A stretch of DNA of 64,000 nucleotides from JBHYGK01 sp051859045 (GTDB taxonomy: Bacteria > Pseudomonadota > Gammaproteobacteria > Xanthomonadales > Xanthomonadaceae): positions 1 to 64,000 of the forward strand of contig JBHYGK010000001.1 of assembly GCA_051859045.1 (NCBI GenBank). Reading direction: 5' to 3'. The translations under genes and the position numbers were made by a program. Of the stretch, positions 17,901-26,694 are shown one piece after another (within the stretch, counting starts at the first letter, position 1; each line of letters opens with the position of its first letter). The notes under the pieces are model-generated. The model did no database searches, was not told the origin of the DNA, and saw nothing but the letters and a program-made list of their open reading frames with translations.

Positions 17901-18436
17901 TGCTCGAGGCCTGGCCCGGCGGCGTGGTGCAGGTGCGCCTCGGCGCCATCGACGGCCGCCACCGCGTGCGCGCCGCGCTCGATGCCTGCGTGCTCGCCGC
18001 CGCCGGCGATCCGCGCCCGGTGTGGCTGTTCGCCAGCGGTCGCGACGCCCCGCTGCGCGTCGACGGCGGCCCGCCGGGCCCGGCGCGCGCGGCGCTGGCC
18101 GACCTGCTGCGCCTGCGCGAGGCGGTGCTGGCCGGGCCGCCGCCCTGCGGGCCGAAGGCCGCGCTGGCGGTCCTCGACGCGCTGGGCGAGGCGGACGCCG
18201 GCGGGCCCGACGACCCGCTCGCCGACCCCGAGCGCCGCGCCGCGGCGCTGCGCGCGCTGCGCGAGGCCTTCGCGCCCGAGCAGGGCCACGGCGAGCGCGA
18301 CGATCCCTGGGTGGCCCAGGCCCTGCGCGGCCGCGACCCGGCCGCGGACCTGGCCGCCGTGCTGGCCTGGGCGCGCGCGCTGGCCGGCCCGCTCGGCCTG
18401 CGTCCCGGCGCGGTGGAGGAGGGCGGCGATGACTGA
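14987..18436 (+). CDS. recC: Exodeoxyribonuclease V subunit RecC
   Basis: The 1149-residue protein is close to E. coli RecC length (1122). It opens with FRLYHGNDLEALAALLAEQL, and has PAMKRWLQ near residue 45, GMDDGAFPRRD (665-675) and SLREDDRFLFLQLL, all RecC family blocks. RecC holds RecB and RecD together, splits the duplex and scans the single strand for Chi. The ATG at 14987 is chosen from the conserved start and the close -10 box. A short Ala/Pro/Thr repeat (PATPATPATP, about 815-825) lies in a linker. The end overlaps recB by 8 bases (ATGACTGA). Confidence 0.93.
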   Translation: MSAAPDFRLYHGNDLEALAALLAEQLRAPAPGADPLQPEWVLVPQPAMKRWLQATLAARHGIAANLAFLAPGEFVARALQANPPALDAMLAPALDADALAWRLWRLLAEPALAAEPVFAPLRPLLDGPAGRGGGDRDGDRDGRALRAFALARSLAAAFEKYQAWRRDWLLRWDAGADRDDWQAELWRRATRGRAHRGRALQDYLQRVGRPDGERPQGLPPRLFAFACLHGSPDVLRVIASQARVGTLHFFFPSPVRGWWGDLETVRERLARGEPPTAEGEHPLLASCGAAGRDVVRLLFEHEAVQPSAEVAVAVDFDDPRRRAGQGPLLRRLRADLDARRPAAPVFDAPDPRDRSLRVHACHTRLREVQVLHDRLRDMLERDPTLQPRDIAVLAPDIDAYAPMVRAIFGGAAGSPRFVPWTLADTSPLAGEPLAGLLLSLLALPASRFGAAEVLDLLAVPAIARGQGLDEDALARLRDWLPAAGVRWGLDAAHRARLGAPAEPSYTWSWALDRLLLGMATGDDAEVGGVVPWPHLEGQGLAALDALLRVLRVLARLERACAGARPLADWQALLQWALQALLPEQPEDPADQRALARLDQLLADTVEAAAAAGLGAEPVPAAVLRAHLEALLGEADQKAPLLSGGVAFGRMVPMRLLPFRVIALLGMDDGAFPRRDPAGGPNRLAEALVRGERRVGDRSLREDDRFLFLQLLASADDALHISHLGLDPRSGEPLAPSTLVDELLELACACHADPVVARALLHQRHPLQPFSPAAFAGEAGSFATDWHPGARRADGERAPPPPFAPVGWPRAAAAAPAAPATPATPATPSHAPAEAAGALPLASLRRALLRPHETWLRDGLGLWLEEADPALAEAEPFRLDGLQRHALQARVLEALEHALASGGPGDPASLQRRLLAEAVLPPGPAGAALLADARGRVDALAEQLAAWRAAQGVDAPSPLALRVDTAAGAVAGVLEAWPGGVVQVRLGAIDGRHRVRAALDACVLAAAGDPRPVWLFASGRDAPLRVDGGPPGPARAALADLLRLREAVLAGPPPCGPKAALAVLDALGEADAGGPDDPLADPERRAAALRALREAFAPEQGHGERDDPWVAQALRGRDPAADLAAVLAWARALAGPLGLRPGAVEEGGDD

Positions 18437-21400
18437 CGCCCGCGTCCCCGGCGCTGGCGCGGCGCCCCGCGACGTCGCCCGCGGCGTGCCGCTCGCCGGC
18501 CTGCAGCTGCTCGAGGCCAGCGCCGGCACCGGCAAGACCTTCGCGCTGGTCAGCCTGGTGCTGCGCGCGCTGCTCGAGCGCGGCCTCGCGCTGGGCGAGG
18601 TGCTGGTCGTCACGTTCACCGAGGCCGCCACCGCCGAGCTGCGCCGGCGCCTTCGCGAGCGCCTGGCGCTGGCCCGCGACCTGCTGCCCGGCGGCGCGCG
18701 CGCTCAGCCGGCGCCGGGCGACGACGGCGCGGTGCTGGCCACCCGCGCCCTGGTCGACGCCGCGCTGGCCGCGCTGGGCGAACCCGAGGCGCGCCGGCGC
18801 ATCGAGGCCGCGCGGCTGGCCCTCGACCAGGCCCCGGTGTTCACCCTGCATGGCTTCTGCGCGCGCGCGCTGGCCGAGCATGCGCTGGCCGCGGGCCGCG
18901 CCGGCGAGGCGCCGGCGATGGTCCCCGACGCGCGCGCCCTGCTGCGCGAGGTGGCCGAGGCCCAGTGGCGCACCCTCAACGCCGAGCCGGCGCGGATGCG
19001 CCTGCTGCTCGGCCTGTGGGCGTCGCCCGACGCGCTGGCGGCCGACCTGCCCGCGCTGCTGGGCGCGCCGCTGGTGCCCGCCGATCCCGGCCTGCTCGAC
19101 GCGCCCCCGGCGCGCGCCGACGCCGCGCTCGCCGAGGCCTGGCGCGCGCACGCCGCGGAGGCGTTCGCGCGGCTCGCCGAGGCCGAGCGCGCCGGCCACC
19201 TCAACGGGCAGCGCTTCACCGCCGCCAAGCTCGCCGCGCACGCCGCCGCCATGCAGCGCTGGGCGCGCCGCGGCGAGGGCCCGCCGCCGCTCGAGCAGCT
19301 GCCGTGGTACGCGCAGGACGCCCTCGACGCGAAGGGCACCAAGCTGCTCAAGGCCACGAAGGCCAAGGCCGAGGCGCCGCGGCATCCGCTGTTCGAGGCG
19401 GTGCGCGCGTGGGTCGAGGCCACCGCGCTCGAGCGCGCGGGCCTGGCCCGGGCGCGGCTCGGCCTGCTGCACGCGCTCGCCGCCGACGCCGCGGCGCGGC
19501 TGGCGGCGCTCAAGCGCGCGCGCGGCCAGCACGACTACGACGACCTCATCGCCGGCGTCCACGACGCGCTCGAGGCCGAGGCCACGCGCGCCGACGCCGC
19601 TGGCGGCGGCCCGCGCCTGTTCGCGGCGGCGCTGCGCGCGCAGTACGCGCTGGCGCTGGTGGACGAGTTCCAGGACACCGACCCGCGGCAGTGGACGATC
19701 CTGCGCCACCTGTTCCTGGACGCCGGCCCCGGGGGCGCGCCGGACGCCGGCGACGCCCGCGCCCCGCGCGCCCTGGTGCTGGTGGGCGATCCCAAGCAGG
19801 CGATCTACCGCTTCCGCGGCGGCGACGTGCACACCTACCTCGCCGCGCGCGACGAGGCCCGGCGCGCCGGCGGCGAGGCCGCGCTGCACGCGCTCGACGC
19901 CAACTACCGCTCGCGCCCGGCCGTGCTGCGCGCGGTCGCGGCGGTGTTCGGGCTCGGCGGGGCCGATCGCGCCTTCGCCTGCGAGGGCATCGCGTTCACC
20001 CCGGTGCGCGCGGGCGGCGCGCGCCGCGACGACGAGGTGCTGCACGCGGGCGCGCCCGCCCCCGGCCTGTGGCTGCACCGCCTGTCCGCGCCGGGCGCCG
20101 GCAGGCCGCTGGGCCTCGAGGCCGCCCGCGCCGAGGCCGCGCGCGCCTGCGCGTCGGCGGTGCGCGACCTGCTCGAGGGCGCCAGCGCCACGCCGGCGCC
20201 GCGGCCCGGGCAGGTGGCGGTGCTGGTGGAGTCGCACCGCGACGCCGCGCGCATCCGCCGCGCGCTCGAGGCCCAGGGCCTGCCCTGCGTCAGCGCCGGG
20301 CGCAGCAGCCTGTTCGCCACGCCGGAGGCCGCCGACCTGCTGCGCGTGCTGCGCGCGCTGCTCGATCCCGCCGATGCGCCGCGCCTGCGCGCGGCGCTGG
20401 CCACGTCGCTGCTGGGCGAGGGCGCCGACGCGCTGGCCGCGCTGGAGGCCGACGACGCGGCGCTGCGCGGCTGGCTCGAGCGCGTGCAGGCCTGGCGCGA
20501 GCGCTGGGAGCGCCACGGCGTGCTCGCGCTGGTCGAGGCCCTGGCGGCGCGCGCCGCGCCGCGCCTGCTCGCGCAGACCGACGGCGAGCGCGTGCTGGGC
20601 AACCACCTGCAGCTCGGCGAGTGGCTGCAGGAGGCCTCCTCGTCCGCGCTGGGCGCCGCCGGCCTCGCCGACCTGCTCGGCCGCCGCATCCACGACGCCG
20701 ACCCCGCCGACGACGCCCAGCAGCTGCGGCTGGAGTCCGACGCCGAGCGGCTGCAGATCGTCACCCTTCACAAGAGCAAGGGCCTCGAGTACGACTGGGT
20801 GTTCCTGCCCTTCCTCGCCTGCGGCGGGCAGGCGGGCCGCCGCGGCGGGCTGGCCGCGGTGCCCGCGCGGCGCGACGGCCGGCGCGTGCTCGCGCTGGCC
20901 GAGGCGCATCCCGGGTTCGACGCCGACGCGGCGGCCGAGGCCGAGGACGCGCTGGCCGAGCGCCTGCGCCTGGCCTACGTCGGCCTGACCCGCGCCCGGC
21001 TGGGCGCATGGCTGGCGCTGGGCGCGGTCGACAAGCTCGAGCGCACGGCGCTGGGCTGGCTGCTGCTGCGCGGCGCCGGCGACGCGGCGGCGGCCGCCAC
21101 GCCGTCGCCGGCGCGGCTGGACGAGGGCCTCGGCGCGCTGCTGGCCGGCGCCGACGGCGCGATCGCCGAGGCCCCGCCCGCCCGCGCCTGGCCCGGGCGC
21201 TGGCGCGCGTCCGCCGCGCCGCCGGTGCCGGCCGCCCGCGAGGCGCGGCGCGTGCTCTCGCGCGACTGGTGGGTCTACAGCTTCACCGCGCTGGCGCATG
21301 AGGCCGCGGGGCGGGGCGAGGCCGGTGGCGCCGCCGCGGCCGACGAGGCGCGCCGCGCGGGCGACGAGCCGGTGGCTGCCGCCGCCGCGCTCTCGCAGGG

Positions 21401-22292
21401 CCTGGCGGGGGACGGCGACGCGGCCGACGGCGGGATCGCCGGCGCCGCGCCGGCCCAGGCCGCGCCCGCCCGTGCCGCCGCCGATCCGCGCCAGCGCTTC
21501 GCCGGCGGGCGCTTCGGCAACGCCCTGCATGACGCGCTCGAGCACGCCGAGATGGCGCACTGGCGGTTGCCCGCGGAGGCGCTCGCCGACGACGGCCCCG
21601 CCTGGGATCCCGACCACCCCGGCGCGCTGGCCCCGGCCGCGCGCGCGCGCCTGGTCCAGGCGCTGCGCCGGGAGGGCTACGCCAGCGAGGCCGACCTCGC
21701 GCTCGGCGTGCCCCTGCTCGCGCGGCTCGTGCACGCCACGGTGCATGCGCGGATGCCCGAGGGCGCGCGCCTCGTCGAGCTGCCCGACGCCGACAAGCGC
21801 CACGAGATGGAGTTCCACCTCCACCTCGAGCCCGTCCGCACCGACGCGCTGCTGGCCCTGCTGCAGGCGCACGGCCTGGTCCGCGGCCGCGCCGGCTTCG
21901 GGGCGCGCCAGCGCCTCGAGGGCCTGCTGACCGGCCGCATCGACCTGCTCTACCGCCATGCCGGGCGCTACTTCGTGCTCGACTACAAATCCAACCGCCT
22001 GCCCGACTACGGCCCCGAGGCGCTCGACGCCGCGGTGCGCCACAGCGAGTACGACCTGCAGTACGCGCTCTACACCCTCGCGCTGCACCGCTACCTGCGC
22101 TTCCGCCTCGGCGAGGGCTACGACTACGCGCGCCACGTCGGCGGGGTGCGCTACCTGTTCTGCCGCGGCCTGGCGCCGGTCGACGGCGCGCCCGACGCGC
22201 CCTGGCGCGGCGTGCACGCCGAGCGCCTGCCGCGCGCGCTGGTCGAGGGCCTGGACGCGCTGTTCGGCGTCGCCCCGCGGGAGGACGCATGA
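18429..22292 (+). CDS. recB: Exodeoxyribonuclease V subunit RecB (helicase-nuclease)
   Basis: This 1287-residue UvrD-type helicase/nuclease has Walker A ASAGTGKT (30-37), VDEFQDTDPRQW (motif II), FRGGDVHTY (motif III) and TLHKSKGLEYDWVF (motif V). The C-terminal nuclease has His1034 (FGNALHDALEH), Asp1172 (GRIDLLY), and Asp1185 and Lys1187 (DYKSN). The Asp-Asp spacing of 13 equals that of E. coli D1067/D1080. RecB unwinds and degrades double-strand ends and loads RecA after Chi. It is somewhat longer than E. coli RecB (1180). An Ala-rich insert near 955-1020 separates helicase and nuclease. It is translationally coupled to recC and recD. Confidence 0.95.
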   Translation: MTDARVPGAGAAPRDVARGVPLAGLQLLEASAGTGKTFALVSLVLRALLERGLALGEVLVVTFTEAATAELRRRLRERLALARDLLPGGARAQPAPGDDGAVLATRALVDAALAALGEPEARRRIEAARLALDQAPVFTLHGFCARALAEHALAAGRAGEAPAMVPDARALLREVAEAQWRTLNAEPARMRLLLGLWASPDALAADLPALLGAPLVPADPGLLDAPPARADAALAEAWRAHAAEAFARLAEAERAGHLNGQRFTAAKLAAHAAAMQRWARRGEGPPPLEQLPWYAQDALDAKGTKLLKATKAKAEAPRHPLFEAVRAWVEATALERAGLARARLGLLHALAADAAARLAALKRARGQHDYDDLIAGVHDALEAEATRADAAGGGPRLFAAALRAQYALALVDEFQDTDPRQWTILRHLFLDAGPGGAPDAGDARAPRALVLVGDPKQAIYRFRGGDVHTYLAARDEARRAGGEAALHALDANYRSRPAVLRAVAAVFGLGGADRAFACEGIAFTPVRAGGARRDDEVLHAGAPAPGLWLHRLSAPGAGRPLGLEAARAEAARACASAVRDLLEGASATPAPRPGQVAVLVESHRDAARIRRALEAQGLPCVSAGRSSLFATPEAADLLRVLRALLDPADAPRLRAALATSLLGEGADALAALEADDAALRGWLERVQAWRERWERHGVLALVEALAARAAPRLLAQTDGERVLGNHLQLGEWLQEASSSALGAAGLADLLGRRIHDADPADDAQQLRLESDAERLQIVTLHKSKGLEYDWVFLPFLACGGQAGRRGGLAAVPARRDGRRVLALAEAHPGFDADAAAEAEDALAERLRLAYVGLTRARLGAWLALGAVDKLERTALGWLLLRGAGDAAAAATPSPARLDEGLGALLAGADGAIAEAPPARAWPGRWRASAAPPVPAAREARRVLSRDWWVYSFTALAHEAAGRGEAGGAAAADEARRAGDEPVAAAAALSQGLAGDGDAADGGIAGAAPAQAAPARAAADPRQRFAGGRFGNALHDALEHAEMAHWRLPAEALADDGPAWDPDHPGALAPAARARLVQALRREGYASEADLALGVPLLARLVHATVHARMPEGARLVELPDADKRHEMEFHLHLEPVRTDALLALLQAHGLVRGRAGFGARQRLEGLLTGRIDLLYRHAGRYFVLDYKSNRLPDYGPEALDAAVRHSEYDLQYALYTLALHRYLRFRLGEGYDYARHVGGVRYLFCRGLAPVDGAPDAPWRGVHAERLPRALVEGLDALFGVAPREDA

Positions 22293-24172
22293 GCGCGCCG
22301 CGCGACGACGCCCCGCCGCCGGCGTCCGGCGCGCCCGACCTGGCCACCCTCGACACGCTGCTGCGCGGCGGCTGGCTGCGCCCGCTCGACCATGCGCTGG
22401 GGCTGGCGCTGCGCCGGCTCGATCCACCCGCCGGCGCGGCGGTCGAACTGGCCGCCGCGCTCGCCAGCCGCGCGCTCGCCGAGGGCCACGCCGGCTGGCC
22501 GCTGGACGGCGCCGAGGCGCTGCTGCGGGAGCTCCAGCCCGAGCGCCCGACCCCGGCGCTCCCGACCCCCGAGGCCTGGGCCGAGGCGCTGCGCGCCTCG
22601 CCCTGGGTCGCGGCGGCGGCGGCGGCGGTCGGCGGCGAGGACGCGCCGGCGCGCCCCGCCGCCGAGGCCGGCGACGCCGCCGGCCGCGTGCTCTGCCTCG
22701 AGCACGGCCACGTCCAGCTGCGCCGCTACCGCGAGCACGAGCGCGGGCTGGCCGATGCGCTGGCGCGCCTCGCCGCCGCGCCCGCGCCGGCGCGCCCCGC
22801 CGCGCAGGCCGCCGCCCTCGCCGCGCTGCACGCCGCGCTGTTCCCCGCCGACGCCGACCCGCGACAGGCGGAGGCCGCGCGGCGCGCGCCCGAGGCGCGC
22901 CTGCTGCTGCTCACCGGCGGCCCGGGCACCGGCAAGACCACCACGCTGGCGCGGATGCTGCTGATGCGCGTCGCCGCCGCCGCGCTGGACGGCGCGCCGC
23001 CGCCGCGGATCGCGCTGGCCGCGCCGACCGGCAAGGCCGCCGCGCGGCTGGCGGACTCCCTGCGCGCCAGCCTCGAGCGCCTCGCGGGCGCGATCGATCC
23101 CGCGCTGGCGGCGGCGATCCCGGCCACCGCGCGCACCCTGCATCGCCTGCTCGGCTGGCGCCCCGGCGCGCAGGGCTTCCGCCACGACGCCGCGCATCCG
23201 CTCGAGGCCGACCTGGTGGTCGTCGACGAAGCCTCGATGGTCGACCTGCCGCTGATGGCCCGCCTGCTCGCCGCGCTGCCGCCCGAGGCCGGGCTGGTGC
23301 TGGTGGGCGACCCCGACCAGCTGCCCTCGGTGGAGACCGGCGACGTGCTGGCCGCGCTGTGCGCCGTGCCCGGCCTGCCGCGGGTGCACCTGGCGCGCAC
23401 CTGGCGCCAGGCCGAGGGCCTCGACCTCGCGCCGCTGGCGGGCCTGGTGCGCGAGGGACGCGCCGCCGAGGCGCTGGCCGGCCTGCGCGCCGGCGCCTGG
23501 CGCGGCGTGCACTGGCTCACGCCCGGCACGGGCGCCGAGGACGAGCGCGCGCTGCACGCCGAGCTGCGCGCGCGCGCGCTGCCGCCGCTGCGCGCGCTGG
23601 CCGCGGCCGCCGATCCCGCCGCGGCCCTGGCGCTGGCGCTGCGCCTGCGCGTGCTCACCGCGCTGCGCGAGGGCCCGAGCGGCAGCCGCGCGCTCAACGC
23701 CTGGATCGCCGAGGCGCTGGCGCCGGGCGGCGACGCGGCGCGGCCCTTCCACGGCCGCCTGCTGATGGTCACCGAGAACAGCCCGCGGCACGGCCTGTGG
23801 AACGGCGACGTGGGCGTGCTCTGGGCCGAACCCGACGGCGCGCTGCGGGCCTGGTTCGAGGGGCCCGACGGCGTGCGCGCATGGCTGCCCGGCAGCCTGC
23901 CCGCGCACGAGGATGCGTTCGCGCTCACGGTGCACAAGGCCCAGGGCTCGGAGTTCGACGAGGTGCTGCTGGTGCTGCCGGCCACCGGCGCGCGCGTGCT
24001 GGCGCGCGAGCTGGTCTACACCGGCCTCACCCGCAGCCGGCGCGCGGTGTGGCTGTGGGGCGGCGCGCGCGCGCTCGAGGACGCGCTGGCGCGGCGCAGC
24101 GAGCGCTCCAGCACGCTCGCCGCGCGGCTCCAGACCCGCCTTGGACCTGCCCCGGACGGCACGCCAGGGTGA
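22289..24172 (+). CDS. recD: Exodeoxyribonuclease V subunit RecD (5'-3' helicase)
   Basis: The 627-residue SF1B helicase has Walker A GGPGTGKTT (210-218), the Walker B region VVVDEASMVDLPLMARLL, LVGDPDQLPSVE (motif III) and the C-terminal TVHKAQGSEFDEVLLVLP and YTGLTRSR blocks. Length is close to E. coli RecD (608). It moves on the 5'-ended strand within RecBCD and is needed for exonuclease activity. The start codon overlaps the recB stop (ATGA), completing a recC-recB-recD transcription unit. The next gene is convergent. Confidence 0.95.
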   Translation: MSAPRDDAPPPASGAPDLATLDTLLRGGWLRPLDHALGLALRRLDPPAGAAVELAAALASRALAEGHAGWPLDGAEALLRELQPERPTPALPTPEAWAEALRASPWVAAAAAAVGGEDAPARPAAEAGDAAGRVLCLEHGHVQLRRYREHERGLADALARLAAAPAPARPAAQAAALAALHAALFPADADPRQAEAARRAPEARLLLLTGGPGTGKTTTLARMLLMRVAAAALDGAPPPRIALAAPTGKAAARLADSLRASLERLAGAIDPALAAAIPATARTLHRLLGWRPGAQGFRHDAAHPLEADLVVVDEASMVDLPLMARLLAALPPEAGLVLVGDPDQLPSVETGDVLAALCAVPGLPRVHLARTWRQAEGLDLAPLAGLVREGRAAEALAGLRAGAWRGVHWLTPGTGAEDERALHAELRARALPPLRALAAAADPAAALALALRLRVLTALREGPSGSRALNAWIAEALAPGGDAARPFHGRLLMVTENSPRHGLWNGDVGVLWAEPDGALRAWFEGPDGVRAWLPGSLPAHEDAFALTVHKAQGSEFDEVLLVLPATGARVLARELVYTGLTRSRRAVWLWGGARALEDALARRSERSSTLAARLQTRLGPAPDGTPG

Positions 24173-24191
24173 CCTCCGCCCGTGCCCGGCC

Positions 24192-26387
24192 TCAGCGGCC
24201 GAGGTGGCGGGCCTGCAGCTCCTCGGCCGCCATCGGCCGGCCGCACAGGAAGCCCTGCAGCACGCTGCAGCCGCGCTCGCGCATGAAGGCGGCCTGGCGC
24301 TCGGTCTCGACGCCCTCCGCCACCACGCGCAGGCCGAAGTGCCCGGCGATGGAGAGGATGGCCTCGACCAGCGCGGCGTCGTCGGCGTCGTCGGGCGCGT
24401 CCTGCACGAAGGACTTGTCGATCTTCAGCTCGTGCAGCGGCAGGCGCTTGAGGTAGCTCAGGCTGGAGAAGCCGGTGCCGAAGTCGTCGATCGAGAACTC
24501 CACCCCGCGCGCGGCCAGCGCGCCCATCGTGGCGGTGCAGGCCTCGACGTCGTCGATCAGCAGGCCCTCGGTGATCTCGAGGGTGAGCAGCGAGGGATCG
24601 GCGCCGGTCTCGGCGAGGATCAGCTCGACGCGCTCGACGAAGTCGGGCTGGCGGAACTGGCGCGGGCTGACGTTGACCGCGATGCGCAGCGGACGCCCGC
24701 CGGCGGTGCAGGCGGCGAGCACGCGGCAGCTCTCGCGCAGCACCCACTCGCCGATCGGCACCACCAGGCCGGAGTCCTCGGCCACCGGGATGAAGCCGCC
24801 CGGCGGCACGATGCCGCGGGTGGGATGGCGCCAGCGCAGCAGCGCCTCGGCCGCGCAGATGCGGCCGTCGGCGGCGTTGACCTGGGGCTGCAGCACCAGC
24901 CGCAGCTCGCCCTTGCGCAGGCCCTCGCGCAGCTCGCGCTCGAGCGCGTAGCGGTCGGCCACCGCGTGCTGCATGGCCGGCTCGAACATCGCCACCGCGT
25001 TCCGCCCGGCGGCCTTGGCCTGGTACATCGCGATGTCGGTCTCGCGCAGCAGGTCCTCGGCGGTCTCCAGCGGCTTGGGGAACACGCTGCCGCCGATGCT
25101 GGCGCTGAGCAGGTGCTCGTGGCCGCCGAGGTCGAAGGGTGCGGACAGCGCCGCGGCCACGCGCTGGGCCAGCGCGAGCAGCGCCGCGCGGGCAGCGTCG
25201 GCGTCGTCGCCGAGGCCCGGCGCCAGCATCAGGAACTCGTCGCCGCCGAGGCGGGCCAGCAGCTCGCCCGCGCCGATCACGTCCTGCAGCCGCAGCGCCA
25301 CCGCGCGCAGCAGCGCGTCGCCCTGGTCGTGGCCGTGGATGTCGTTGATGCGCTTGAAGTGGTCGAGGTCGAGCGAGAGCACGCCGCCGTGGCGGCCGCC
25401 CGCGCGGGCCTCCTGCAGCGCCGTCTCCAGCCGAAGCTGCAGGAGGCTGCGGTTGGGCAGGCCGGTGACCGGGTCGTGGTAGGCCAGGGCCTCGAGCTGG
25501 CGCTGCTGGCTGTCGCGGCTGATCGCGAACGCGGCCACGCCGGTGGTGAAGCGGATCAGGGCCTGGTGCTCGGCGGTGGGTTCGCCCGGCGCGTCGTAGT
25601 ACATCGCGAAGGTGCCCAGCACCTCGCGCCGCGAGGTGAAGATCGGCGTGCTCCAGCACGCGCGCAGCCCGTGCGGCAGCGCCAGCTCGCGGTAGCCGTC
25701 CCAGCGCGGGTCGCTGGCGATGTCGCGGGTGATGACCTGCTGGCCGGTGTAGGCCGCCGTGCCGCAGGAGCCCACCGAGGCGCCGATCTCGGCGCCGTCG
25801 ATGGCCTCGACGTAGGGCTGCGGCAGGCTGGGCGCGGAGCAGTGGCGGATCCGCCGGCCGCCCTCGAGCAGCAGCACCGAGGCGCGCATGCCCGGCGCCA
25901 TCGCCTCGATGCCCAGCAGCAGCCGGTCGAGGGTGGGGCCCAGCGGCGCGCCCTCGGCGATCAGGGTCAGCACGCGGTTCTGCAGGGTGAGGATCTGTTC
26001 GTTGCGGCGCGCGGCGGTGACGTCGCGCAGCACCAGCATCTCGCCGCCGCCGTCGGCCAGGGCGCTGACGGTGAGCTCGAACCAGGTGGCGTCGCCGTCG
26101 CCGCGCGCGGCGAACTGGGCGCTCGGCCCGGCCTGGCCCTGGCGGGCCTCGTGCAGCGCGGCCAGGCCCGCGCGGCCGCCCGAGAGCCGCGCCAGCAGGC
26201 CCTCGACGGGCTGGCCCACGGCCTCGCCCGCGGGCAGCGCGGTGAGCTGGCTGAAAGCGGGATTGACCCACGCGACCTCGCCGTTGGCCTCCAGCAGCGC
26301 CACCCCGTTCGGGGCATGCCGGACGATCGCCGCGAGGGCGGTGTCGGGAATGGCGGCGGTGGGGGCCGGGTGCAGCGCGCGGGTCAT
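24192..26387 (-). CDS. PAS-GAF-GGDEF-EAL cyclic di-GMP protein
   Basis: This 731-residue cytoplasmic protein has a PAS domain (about 18-125), GAF (139-293), GGDEF (300-470) and EAL (485-725). GGDEF 381-385 is intact, but no RxxD I-site precedes it. The EAL active site is also intact: E514-A-L, DDFGTGFSSLSYL, KIDKSFV and VAEGVET. It could therefore both make and break cyclic di-GMP, though in such tandems often one activity dominates. The ATG at 26387 is chosen for the GAGGAT Shine-Dalgarno 5 bases upstream, over a longer form from 26450. There are no transmembrane segments. Confidence 0.9.
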   Translation of the reverse strand: MTRALHPAPTAAIPDTALAAIVRHAPNGVALLEANGEVAWVNPAFSQLTALPAGEAVGQPVEGLLARLSGGRAGLAALHEARQGQAGPSAQFAARGDGDATWFELTVSALADGGGEMLVLRDVTAARRNEQILTLQNRVLTLIAEGAPLGPTLDRLLLGIEAMAPGMRASVLLLEGGRRIRHCSAPSLPQPYVEAIDGAEIGASVGSCGTAAYTGQQVITRDIASDPRWDGYRELALPHGLRACWSTPIFTSRREVLGTFAMYYDAPGEPTAEHQALIRFTTGVAAFAISRDSQQRQLEALAYHDPVTGLPNRSLLQLRLETALQEARAGGRHGGVLSLDLDHFKRINDIHGHDQGDALLRAVALRLQDVIGAGELLARLGGDEFLMLAPGLGDDADAARAALLALAQRVAAALSAPFDLGGHEHLLSASIGGSVFPKPLETAEDLLRETDIAMYQAKAAGRNAVAMFEPAMQHAVADRYALERELREGLRKGELRLVLQPQVNAADGRICAAEALLRWRHPTRGIVPPGGFIPVAEDSGLVVPIGEWVLRESCRVLAACTAGGRPLRIAVNVSPRQFRQPDFVERVELILAETGADPSLLTLEITEGLLIDDVEACTATMGALAARGVEFSIDDFGTGFSSLSYLKRLPLHELKIDKSFVQDAPDDADDAALVEAILSIAGHFGLRVVAEGVETERQAAFMRERGCSVLQGFLCGRPMAAEELQARHLGR

Positions 26388-26439
26388 GGGATCCTCGGCC
26401 GGGACGCACGCCCGGTCCATGCAGGGTGGCCGCCACGGC

Positions 26440-26456
26440 CCCGCTTTCACAGCGGG
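26440..26456 (-). terminator. Small hairpin after the feo operon
   Basis: CCCGCT (26440-26445) pairs with AGCGGG (26451-26456) around a 5-base loop, 44 bases beyond the last feo-linked stop and 53 bases before the next minus-strand gene. It is a weak terminator candidate, as the stem is only 6 bp. Confidence 0.3.
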
Positions 26457-26499
26457 ACAATCCTGACCTCTCAGGCCCCGCTCGTCCGCCGGGACGGGC

Positions 26500-26694
26500 T
26501 CAGTGGCCGCAGCCGCGCCCGCTCCCGCAGCCCTCGCAGCCCGTGGGGGCCCGCGGCGACGCCCCGGCGGCGGCGTCGACGGGCGCCGGGCCGCGCCAGG
26601 CCGCGCGCACCGCCGGCCACCAGGCGCGGCCCACGGCGGCGGCCGCGGCCAGCACGATCGCCGCCACCGCCAGCGCGTCCAGCCAGGCCGGCAT
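26500..26694 (-). CDS. Small Cys-rich single-pass membrane protein after FeoB
   Basis: The 64-residue protein has one hydrophobic helix (about 5-22), then a basic stretch (RAWWPAVRAAWR), and a C-terminal GCEGCGSGRGCGH with three Cys and one His that could bind metal. Its ATG overlaps the feoB stop by one base (TGATG), so it is translationally coupled to FeoB. Similar tiny FeoB-associated Cys-rich membrane proteins occur after feoB in other bacteria. They are proposed to help iron handling, possibly in the role that FeoC has elsewhere. The function here is inferred from position and Cys pattern only. Confidence 0.75.
   Translation of the reverse strand: MPAWLDALAVAAIVLAAAAAVGRAWWPAVRAAWRGPAPVDAAAGASPRAPTGCEGCGSGRGCGH

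Noticed and set aside
13241..18631. A 1796-codon minus-strand open frame across the diguanylate cyclase and recC
   Set aside because: It is an antisense shadow. At this GC content stop codons are rare in wrong frames, and the translation is Arg/Ala/Gly/Pro-rich without domain motifs, while the plus-strand frame is clear RecC.
17451..22427. A 1658-codon minus-strand open frame opposite recC-recB
   Set aside because: Same cause: low-complexity translation with no motif, opposite a complete RecB with its helicase and nuclease motifs.
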